Assembly (NCBI GenBank): GCA_002717855.1
Contig: PBCD01000001.1
Coordinates: 11,291 to 19,487, forward strand
From: Rickettsiales bacterium
GTDB lineage: Bacteria > Pseudomonadota > Alphaproteobacteria > TMED127
Reading direction: 5' to 3'
Length of the DNA: 8,197 nucleotides
Shown here: positions 1-5,484 of the stretch, in pieces
How the letters are laid out: each line of letters opens with the position of its first letter
Numbering within the stretch: the first letter of the stretch is position 1
Notes under the pieces: model-generated
What the model was told of the DNA's origin: nothing
Databases searched by the model: none
The model's input: the letters and a program-made list of their open reading frames with translations, nothing else
Program-made: the position numbers and the translations under genes

Positions 1-819
1 CAAGTTAAAATTATTCATCCTAAAAAAGGTAAAAAACTTGAATTATTAAATATGGTAATAGAAAATATTTCACATTCTTTAGAAAAACAAATGCATAAAA
101 ATTTAAATAATAAATTAGTTTACGATGAAATTTCAAAAAAGTTGTTGTTAAGTAAACCCCCTAAAATAATAGAAGTATATGATAATAGTCATTTAAATGG
201 TTCTCATCCTATTGGAACTATGATTGTTTATGATAATCACAAATTTAGTAGAGAGAAATATAGAAAATTTAATATTAAAGGTGAGAAAGATTTAATCCAA
301 GACGATTATTTCATGATGAAACAGGTAATAAGTAGAAGATTTTCTTTTGAGGATAAAAAAAATGAATGGAAGTATAATCTACCAGACTTAATAATTATTG
401 ACGGTGGAAAAGGACATTACAATCTTGTCGAAAATATTCTTAAAGAAAAAAATATCAAAAATATTGACATAATATCAATTGCTAAAGGTGTAAAGAGGAA
501 TGCTGGTAATGAAACAATTTTTTTAAAAAACAGATCAGTTAAACTCGAGAAAAACGACAAAGTATTATATTTTCTTCAGAGGCTAAGGGATGAAGCACAT
601 CGATTTGCAATAAACTCACAAAAATATAGAAGAAAGCTTCAAATTCAAAATTCAGTCTTTGATGAAATATCAGGAATTGGAGCTAAAGCAAAAAAAAATT
701 TACTTTCACATTTTGGTTCAATTAGTGGTATTAAAAAAGCAGGAATTAAAGATTTAGAAAATACACCAGGGATTGGTAAAATTATGGCAAAAAAAATTTA
801 TGATGAGTTTAATAGATAA
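1..819 (+). CDS. uvrC: UvrABC system protein C (excinuclease subunit), C-terminal part
   Basis: This is the C-terminal 272 residues of UvrC, the subunit that makes both incisions around a bulky DNA lesion in nucleotide excision repair. The frame is open from the first base, so the gene starts outside the window and the N-terminal GIY-YIG nuclease and UVR domain are not visible. The stretch keeps the 'HPKKGKK' element (partial residues 6-12), then the RNase H-like 5' nuclease domain with its expected catalytic residues: Asp61 in 'EVYDNSH', Asp134 in 'IIDGGKGH' and His200 in 'DEAHRFA'. The tail carries two helix-hairpin-helix motifs, 'ISGIGAKAKKNLL' and 'TPGIGKIMAKKIY', which bind DNA. The end is intact and overlaps pgsA by about 20 nt. 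A uvrC-pgsA order is, to my knowledge, common in alphaproteobacteria. Identification is secure. Confidence 0.96.
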   Translation, partial: QVKIIHPKKGKKLELLNMVIENISHSLEKQMHKNLNNKLVYDEISKKLLLSKPPKIIEVYDNSHLNGSHPIGTMIVYDNHKFSREKYRKFNIKGEKDLIQDDYFMMKQVISRRFSFEDKKNEWKYNLPDLIIIDGGKGHYNLVENILKEKNIKNIDIISIAKGVKRNAGNETIFLKNRSVKLEKNDKVLYFLQRLRDEAHRFAINSQKYRRKLQIQNSVFDEISGIGAKAKKNLLSHFGSISGIKKAGIKDLENTPGIGKIMAKKIYDEFNR

Positions 820-1372
820 AATTGACCTTGAAAGACTTCCGAACTACCTAACAATCTTTAGAGTACTTTGTATACCCATAATAATCATAAATATTATTCC
901 TCAATCTTTTTTTTTCAATTGGGTTGCGGTTTTATTATATATTATAGCATGCATAAGCGATTTTCTAGATGGATATTTAGCAAGAAAATTTAAAGTAGAA
1001 TCAAAATTAGGTATGTTTCTGGATCCAATTGCAGATAAAATTTTGATAATATCGATTTTATTTATTTTAGTAGCAATTGGTAAGATAAAGGGATTTTTTA
1101 TATATCCAGCTCTCATAATAATAATAAGAGAGGTCTTAGTATCAGGATTAAGGGAATTTTTTGCAAAAAGTGAGATTTCGATTAATGTTTCTAAAATCGC
1201 AAAATGGAAGACATTAATCCAAATGTTCGCTCTTGGTTTTTTAATTATTGGAAATGACTTTACCTTACTACCTAATACCATGTTAGTAGGCGAAATAGGT
1301 TTATTAATTGCCTCATTAATTACAATTTACACTGGTTATGAATATTTTAAACTACACTACAAATCTTTTTAA
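800..1372 (+). CDS. pgsA: CDP-diacylglycerol-glycerol-3-phosphate 3-phosphatidyltransferase (phosphatidylglycerophosphate synthase)
   Basis: PgsA is an integral inner-membrane enzyme that makes phosphatidylglycerophosphate from CDP-diacylglycerol and glycerol-3-phosphate, the committed step to phosphatidylglycerol and cardiolipin. The full CDP-alcohol phosphatidyltransferase signature is present at residues 54-79: Asp54, Asp57-Gly58, Ala61-Arg62, Gly71, Asp75 and Asp79, with exact family spacing. 'REVLVSGLREF' (110-120) and 'KIAKWKT' (132-138) are also typical of PgsA. Several hydrophobic segments flank these. From the ATG at 800 the protein has 190 residues, close to the roughly 180-190 usual for the family. 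A second ATG follows at 803, and a TTG at 773 would add nine residues. I prefer 800 because the N-terminus then begins just before 'LPNYLTIFRVL', as in relatives. No clear Shine-Dalgarno is seen. The stop codon abuts the mobB ATG (TAAATG), which points to cotranscription. Confidence 0.93.
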   Translation: MMSLIDKIDLERLPNYLTIFRVLCIPIIIINIIPQSFFFNWVAVLLYIIACISDFLDGYLARKFKVESKLGMFLDPIADKILIISILFILVAIGKIKGFFIYPALIIIIREVLVSGLREFFAKSEISINVSKIAKWKTLIQMFALGFLIIGNDFTLLPNTMLVGEIGLLIASLITIYTGYEYFKLHYKSF

Positions 1373-1891
1373 ATGAAAATAATTGGATTGTACGGATGGA
1401 GTGGAAGCGGGAAAACTCATTTAACATGTAGATTGATAAAATACTTCGTAAAAAAAAAAATGGTTGTATCAACTTTTAAACATACTCATCATAATGTTGA
1501 AATTGACAAAAAAGGTAAGGATAGCTATCTACATAGAGATTCTGGCGCTAGAGAAGTAATGCTAGGTGGAAAAAATAATTGGGCTTTAATACATAAAGGG
1601 AAAAAAAGTAAAAATTATGAATTTGATGATTTAATTAAGAAATTTTCGAAGGAAAATGACCTGTTAATAGTAGAGGGGTATAAAAAATTGGATATCCCGA
1701 AAATTGAATTGTATAACAGTAAAATAAATAAGTCGTTAATTTCTAATAAAAACTCTAAGGCTGTTGCAATTGTCTATGATGTAATTGATAAGAACATTAT
1801 AAATTCTAATTTACCAATTTTTGATTTTAACAATACTAAAGATATAGGTGAATTTATATTAAAATTTTTAAAATTAGATGAAAAATATTAA
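1373..1891 (+). CDS. mobB: Molybdopterin-guanine dinucleotide biosynthesis adapter protein MobB
   Basis: MobB is a small GTP-binding P-loop protein that assists MobA in attaching GMP to molybdopterin to form the bis-MGD cofactor. The Walker A motif is 'GWSGSGKT' (residues 8-15). It is followed by the family block 'STFKHTHHNVEID' (33-45), then 'GKDSYLHRDSGA' (48-59), and 'LLIVEGYKKLDIPKIE' (97-112), where the Val-Glu-Gly serves as the Walker B-like region. The length of 172 residues matches stand-alone MobB, so this is not a MobA-MobB or MobB-MoeA fusion. Translation starts directly at the pgsA stop with no visible Shine-Dalgarno and runs 14 nt into moeA. A run of eleven A (1450-1460) encodes the Lys-rich stretch before Met30. 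MobB is dispensable in some bacteria, so it need not imply that bis-MGD is the main cofactor form. MobA is not in the window. Confidence 0.93.
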   Translation: MKIIGLYGWSGSGKTHLTCRLIKYFVKKKMVVSTFKHTHHNVEIDKKGKDSYLHRDSGAREVMLGGKNNWALIHKGKKSKNYEFDDLIKKFSKENDLLIVEGYKKLDIPKIELYNSKINKSLISNKNSKAVAIVYDVIDKNIINSNLPIFDFNNTKDIGEFILKFLKLDEKY

Positions 1892-3134
1892 AGGTTACAA
1901 AAATAAGTTTAAAAAACTAACAAACATTAAAAAAGCACTGAAAATTGTTGAAAAAAATTTAAGTACTACCTCTGCTTATGAGGAAGTAAGTTTAGAACTT
2001 TGCGAAGGAAGAGTTTTAGCTGAAAATCTTATATCTAGTTATAATATACCAAGTTATGATAATGCAGCAGTAGACGGTTTTGCTTTTAATTTCGATAATT
2101 TTGTAGAGAAGAAAGATGAATTAATCATTGTTAATACTTCAAAACCTGGAAAACCTTTTATTGGAAAAATAAAACAAGGACATGCCTTAGAAATATTTAC
2201 AGGATCATATATTTTCAAAGAAAAATCTAATATTGATACTGTAGTAATGCACGAAGATTGTATAGTTACAAAAAATAAAATAAAAATTTTAAACATTCCA
2301 TCCAAGGGATCAAATATTAGGCCTCAAGGGGAGGATATAAAAAAAGGTGCTGTTCTTTTTAAAAAGGGTACAAAAATTAGGTCTGTAGACCTAGGGGCTA
2401 TCGCCTCCATTGGATTCAGTAAAGTTAAAGTTTTTAAAAAAATTAAAGTAGGAATTTTTTCAACTGGAAATGAACTTTCTAAAAATAAACACGCCAAAGA
2501 AAAATTTAAGATTTTTGATAGTAATAAAATAACACTTATTTCTTTATTTAAAAAATTAAATTGTATAACTTATGATTTTGGTATTTTAAAAGATAATTAT
2601 GAAATATCAAAAAAAAAACTATTGGGCTCTTCTTCAAAGGTAGATATGATAATCACCACTGGTGGTGTGGCTGATAGCCAAAGCGACTTTGTAGTAAAAG
2701 TGTTAAATGATATTGGAGAATTAAAATTATGGAGAATTTCGGTGAAGCCTGGTAGGCCTTTTGTTTTTGGAAAAATCAATAAAAAGCCAATATTTGGTCT
2801 TCCTGGCAATCCAGTTGCAGTAGTTGTCACTTTTTTTATGATAATATTAAAGTTTATGAATAAAATGAAAGGAAGAAATTCCTATTCATTGAAATATAGA
2901 TTAGTACCTTCTGGTTTTTCATTCAAGAAAAAAATAGGAAGAACTGAGTGGTTAAGGGGATCAGTAGTATTACATAATAATCAGCTAGTACTTAAAAAAT
3001 TTAAGAGTGAGGGGTCTGGAATCTTATCATCAATAATTAGAAGTGAAGGAATTATTGAGATAGATGAAAATAAGCATTATATAGAAAAGGGTGAAAAAAT
3101 AAAATTTTACGATTTTGAGGAGTTACTAAATTGA
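1878..3134 (+). CDS. moeA: Molybdopterin molybdenumtransferase MoeA
   Basis: MoeA inserts molybdate into adenylylated molybdopterin in the cytoplasm. At 418 residues it is close to E. coli MoeA (411). Landmarks in order are 'PSYDNAAVDGFAF' (58-70, conserved Asp66), 'EIFTGS' with Thr108, 'NIRPQGEDI' (146-154), 'GIFSTGNEL' with Glu199, 'FDSN' (213-216), 'GILKDN' with Asp239, 'TTGGV' (260-264) with Asp270, 'SVKPGRPFVFGK' (288-299), 'FGLPGNPVAVVVTF' (306-319) and the C-terminal domain with 'GRTEWLRG'. These positions correspond, by eye, to residues known to matter in E. coli MoeA (D59, T100, E188, D228, D259, K275). Two places are unusual: the loop after 'FTGS' (111-120) is longer than the usual 'GAPVPEGAD' and has no proline, and 'SVGxxD' after 'GGV' reads 'ADSQSD'. 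The gene overlaps mobB by 14 nt and moaD by 4 nt. No Shine-Dalgarno is visible, so the exact start is less certain than the identity. Confidence 0.95.
   Translation: MKNIKGYKNKFKKLTNIKKALKIVEKNLSTTSAYEEVSLELCEGRVLAENLISSYNIPSYDNAAVDGFAFNFDNFVEKKDELIIVNTSKPGKPFIGKIKQGHALEIFTGSYIFKEKSNIDTVVMHEDCIVTKNKIKILNIPSKGSNIRPQGEDIKKGAVLFKKGTKIRSVDLGAIASIGFSKVKVFKKIKVGIFSTGNELSKNKHAKEKFKIFDSNKITLISLFKKLNCITYDFGILKDNYEISKKKLLGSSSKVDMIITTGGVADSQSDFVVKVLNDIGELKLWRISVKPGRPFVFGKINKKPIFGLPGNPVAVVVTFFMIILKFMNKMKGRNSYSLKYRLVPSGFSFKKKIGRTEWLRGSVVLHNNQLVLKKFKSEGSGILSSIIRSEGIIEIDENKHYIEKGEKIKFYDFEELLN
3117..3122 (+). promoter_or_regulatory. Strong Shine-Dalgarno for moaD, fixing a TTG start
   Basis: GAGGAG lies inside the last codons of moeA, eight nt before the TTG at 3131. 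It is the best ribosome binding site seen in the window, where most genes have none. No in-frame ATG lies near the start of moaD, so this site is the main evidence that TTG is the initiation codon. Confidence 0.75.
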
Positions 3135-3379
3135 AAATTTTGTACTTTGCAAGCATTAAACAAGAAATAGGTATTTCTGAAGAAAGTATTAGAATTGAAA
3201 ATAAAATTTCTATTTTTGAGTTAATCGAACTTTTAAAAAATAAAGGGCTTAAATATAAAAATGTTTTTTCTGATGCAGACAATATCAAATGTTCAGTAAA
3301 TTGTATTTTTTCAAGTTTTGACACAATCATTAAAAATGAGGACGAGATTGCTTTTTTTCCTCCTGTAACTGGGGGATAA
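3131..3379 (+). CDS. moaD: Molybdopterin synthase sulfur carrier subunit MoaD
   Basis: MoaD is the small ubiquitin-fold sulfur carrier of molybdopterin synthase. Its C-terminal glycine is converted to a thiocarboxylate by MoeB plus a sulfur donor, and the sulfur is passed to cyclic pyranopterin monophosphate in the MoaD2-MoaE2 complex. The protein is 82 residues (E. coli 81), begins with 'MKILYFASIKQ' as beta-grasp MoaD proteins do, and ends exactly in the diagnostic 'FFPPVTGG' (75-82), so the functional terminal Gly-Gly is intact. The start is TTG, overlapping the moeA stop by 4 nt (TTGA), and is supported by GAGGAG eight nt upstream. The overlap suggests translational coupling to moeA. No MoeB homologue is in the window to activate it. 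Identity is secure because of the terminal motif and the adjacent moaE. Confidence 0.95.
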   Translation: MKILYFASIKQEIGISEESIRIENKISIFELIELLKNKGLKYKNVFSDADNIKCSVNCIFSSFDTIIKNEDEIAFFPPVTGG

Positions 3380-3380
3380 C

Positions 3381-3836
3381 TTGATATTTATTCAAAAAAA
3401 ACCTTTTGACTACGCAAGAGAATTAGATATCTTTTCTAAAAAAAACAAATTTTCTGGAGCAATCTCTTCTTTTCTAGGAAAAGTTAGAGATGTATCTGAC
3501 TTAAAAAAAGTTGAAGCTATTTTCATTGAACATTACGAAAAAATGACAAGATATCAGCTATCAAGAATAGTAATGGAAGCAAAAATCAATTGGAATATTG
3601 ATGACATAATAATTATTCATAGGTTTGGAAGATTAAAAATTGGAGAAAATATTGTTTTCATTGCAGTTGCTAGCAAGCACAGAGAGGAAAGTTTAAAATC
3701 AGTTGAGTTTATAATTAATTGGCTGAAAGTTAAGGCTACTTTTTGGAAAAAAGAAATCTATAAAAATCATACTTTATGGGTGAACCAGAAAAAAAGTGAT
3801 ATTGATAAAGTAAAAAAGAATAACACTAATTTCTGA
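3381..3836 (+). CDS. moaE: Molybdopterin synthase catalytic subunit MoaE
   Basis: MoaE is the large catalytic subunit of molybdopterin synthase, which uses sulfur from MoaD to build the dithiolene of molybdopterin. The 151-residue protein matches the family length. Recognisable elements are 'GAISSFLGKVRD' (26-37), 'EHYEKMT' (50-56), 'IIHRFGRLKIGE' (78-89), 'SKHREES' with His100-Arg101, and 'WLKVKATFWKKE' (114-125). Lys116 and Lys123 have the same seven-residue spacing as the catalytic E. coli Lys119 and Lys126. The start is TTG, one nt after the moaD stop; a G-rich stretch (GGGGGA at 3371-3376) in the last moaD codons may act as the ribosome binding site. The 3' end runs 11 nt into the opposite-strand ilvE, so no terminator fits between the two genes. 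Next to moaD it completes both subunits of the synthase. Confidence 0.95.
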   Translation: MIFIQKKPFDYARELDIFSKKNKFSGAISSFLGKVRDVSDLKKVEAIFIEHYEKMTRYQLSRIVMEAKINWNIDDIIIIHRFGRLKIGENIVFIAVASKHREESLKSVEFIINWLKVKATFWKKEIYKNHTLWVNQKKSDIDKVKKNNTNF

Positions 3837-4701
3837 TTACGTAATCTGTAAATTCCTTAATTAATAATTTTGTAACATCTCTATCATTAAATTTGTAATC
3901 ATCGATTCTATTTATTGGAGTGATTTCAACAGCAGTACCAGTTAAAAAAGCTTCATTACAATCTCTCATAAAATTTACCTCAAGATGTTTTTCTTCAACA
4001 TCCATACCAATATTATTTGCAATTTCTATTACAGTTTTTCTGGTGATACCATTTAAAAAGCAGTCTGCTATTGGAGTAAAAATTTTTTTATTCTTAATAA
4101 AAAAAATATTTGCACCAGTAGCTTCAGCAATAAAATTTCTATAATCAAGCATCAAAGCATCATCAAAACCATTTGATTCAGCTTTGTGCTTACTTAAAGA
4201 ACAAATCATATAAAGACCAGCTGCCTTACTGTTAGTGGGTGCGCAGTTAGGAGGAGGTCTTTTCCATTCAGCTATTGTCATATTTATACCTTGAAGAATT
4301 TTTTCTGGGGAAAAGTATGAAGGCCATTTCCATGCTGCTATAGCGATGTTTATTGATGCTTCCTTCGATGATATGGCCATCATTTCACTTCCTCTCCAAA
4401 CTACTGGCCTAATGTACCCATCTTCAATATTTTGTTTTTTTACTATTAATTCTGTAAATTTAATTAATTCTTCGAGTTTATAAGGAATATCAAGATCTAG
4501 GATTTTTGCAGAAAAAAATAATCTTTCAATGTGCTCTTTTAATTTAAATATTTTTTTGTTGTAAACTCTTATTCCTTCAAACACACAGCTTCCATAATGT
4601 AATCCATGATTTAAAACATGAATTTTTGCTTGGTTCCATTCCAAGAGGTTTCCGTTCATCCAGATGAAGCCTTCTCTTTTGTCAAAAGGGATTAATTGCA
4701 T
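3826..4701 (-). CDS. ilvE: Branched-chain amino acid aminotransferase
   Basis: IlvE is a fold-type IV PLP enzyme that carries out the last transamination giving leucine, isoleucine and valine, and the first step of their breakdown. The 291-residue protein carries 'CVFEGIRVY' (39-47), typical of branched-chain rather than D-alanine aminotransferases, and Arg60. The PLP lysine is Lys159 in 'NSKAAGLY', with Tyr164 nearby. Glu193 in 'AEATGAN' holds the PLP ring nitrogen. 'NGITR' (217-221) and 'TGTAVEITPI' (254-263) complete the phosphate-binding and substrate loops. The N-terminal 'LIPFDKREGFIWMNG' and 'APTNSKAAGLYMICSLSKH' closely follow the alphaproteobacterial subgroup as I know it. The start is ATG at 4701 with AAGAGA just upstream (about 3 nt spacing, short). 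The gene is monocistronic here, divergent from the response regulator, and convergent with moaE with an 11-nt overlap of ends. Confidence 0.95.
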   Translation of the reverse strand: MQLIPFDKREGFIWMNGNLLEWNQAKIHVLNHGLHYGSCVFEGIRVYNKKIFKLKEHIERLFFSAKILDLDIPYKLEELIKFTELIVKKQNIEDGYIRPVVWRGSEMMAISSKEASINIAIAAWKWPSYFSPEKILQGINMTIAEWKRPPPNCAPTNSKAAGLYMICSLSKHKAESNGFDDALMLDYRNFIAEATGANIFFIKNKKIFTPIADCFLNGITRKTVIEIANNIGMDVEEKHLEVNFMRDCNEAFLTGTAVEITPINRIDDYKFNDRDVTKLLIKEFTDYVIRN

Positions 4702-4779
4702 AATTCTCTTTATTAGTTAAAATCTAAAAGTATACCAATAAAGTGCATATTTTAAATGATAAAAACTAAATAATTAAAA
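4702..4779. promoter_or_regulatory. Divergent intergenic spacer between ilvE and the response regulator gene
   Basis: This 78-nt spacer must carry start signals for both ilvE (minus) and the two-component operon (plus). A plausible ilvE promoter is described separately. For the plus direction only weak candidates are visible, such as TTGCAT (4696-4701) with TAAAAT (4718-4723) at 16 nt spacing, and the base composition makes chance matches likely. No Shine-Dalgarno precedes the response regulator ATG. No attenuator-like leader peptide or hairpin is seen upstream of ilvE. Confidence 0.5.
4729..4756 (-). promoter_or_regulatory. Candidate sigma70-type promoter for ilvE
   Basis: On the minus strand a TATACT -10 box (4729-4734) lies 16 nt downstream of TTTAAA (4751-4756), which matches the -35 consensus at four of six positions. 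The -10 box ends 27 nt before the ilvE ATG, giving a short leader of about 20 nt. The prediction is modest because the spacer is almost wholly A and T. Confidence 0.35.
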
Positions 4780-5484
4780 ATGGATTTAAATTTTAAAAAC
4801 TCTCAACATATACTATGTATTGATGATGACGATAAAATTAGAAATTTGATCTCAAAATTTTTAATAAAAAATCTATATTTAGTTTCATCTGCTAAGAATG
4901 TTGATTGTGCAAATAATCTTTTAAAATTTTTTACATTTGATCTCATCATCCTAGATATCATGATGCCGAAAATAAATGGTATAACTTTTTTAAAAGAATT
5001 CAGAAAAAAAAATACTAACATACCAATCTTAATGCTATCTGCTTTATCAAATATTGAAAAAAAAGTTAGTACTTATCAGTTTGGTTGTGATGATTATCTA
5101 GTAAAACCTTTTGAACCAGCAGAATTAATTTTAAGAATTAAAAAATTATTAAACCCAAGAATTAACTTACGTACCTCAAAAAAAATATCATTCGGAGATT
5201 TTGAATTTGACTTTAACCTTCAAGAGCTCAGAAAAAATAATAATCCAATTAGGATAACTAATAAAGAAGCCATGATAATTGAGCAACTTGCTAAAAATAT
5301 GAATAAAACTATAAGTAGAAATGAAATCGCGAAAAATCTCAAAATTAATGAAGATTCAAGAAATGTTGATGTTTTTATAACTAGATTAAGAAGAAAAATT
5401 ATTAATAGTGATGGCAGTTCGTTTCTTAAAACCATACGAGGTTATGGATATATGCTTAAAACGGATTATGAAATCAAAGATTAA
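4780..5484 (+). CDS. OmpR/PhoB-family DNA-binding response regulator
   Basis: This 234-residue cytoplasmic response regulator has an N-terminal receiver domain (about 9-126) and a C-terminal winged-helix DNA-binding domain (about 137-228). The receiver has the acidic cluster 'IDDDD' (14-18), the phosphoacceptor Asp59 in 'LIILDIMMP', switch Ser87 and Lys109 in 'VKPFEPAEL'. The effector domain shows 'ITNKEAMIIEQL' (159-170), the recognition-helix region 'NVDVFITRLRRKI' (195-207) and the wing 'IRGYGYML' (219-226). All phosphorylation residues are present. The kinase gene follows with a 17-nt overlap, so the two are very likely a cognate pair. OmpR, PetR or similar names are possible, but the targets cannot be told from sequence; the neighbouring ilvE may only be conserved gene order. 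The ATG at 4780 has no Shine-Dalgarno; the protein start fits the family. Confidence 0.93.
   Translation: MDLNFKNSQHILCIDDDDKIRNLISKFLIKNLYLVSSAKNVDCANNLLKFFTFDLIILDIMMPKINGITFLKEFRKKNTNIPILMLSALSNIEKKVSTYQFGCDDYLVKPFEPAELILRIKKLLNPRINLRTSKKISFGDFEFDFNLQELRKNNNPIRITNKEAMIIEQLAKNMNKTISRNEIAKNLKINEDSRNVDVFITRLRRKIINSDGSSFLKTIRGYGYMLKTDYEIKD

Noticed and set aside
773..799. TTG start for pgsA at 773
   Set aside because: The nine extra residues are only a frame-shifted reading of the uvrC tail, and relatives begin close to the 'LPN.LT..R' element; it cannot be fully excluded.
901..1281. Minus-strand open frame of 126 codons inside pgsA
   Set aside because: It lies wholly opposite pgsA, whose catalytic signature is complete, and its translation resembles no known family; it is a by-product of AT-rich membrane-protein codons.
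3052..3330. Minus-strand open frame of 92 codons across the moeA/moaD join
   Set aside because: It is antisense to two well-supported genes, with no start signal or recognisable protein.
4702..4779. Attenuator or riboswitch upstream of ilvE
   Set aside because: The leader would be about 20-30 nt with no stem-loop or run of branched-chain codons.
5408..5467. Upstream GTG start adding 20 residues to the kinase
   Set aside because: It would place 77 nt of overlap inside the regulator's conserved wing region; the ATG at 5468 gives a normal N-terminus before the first membrane helix.
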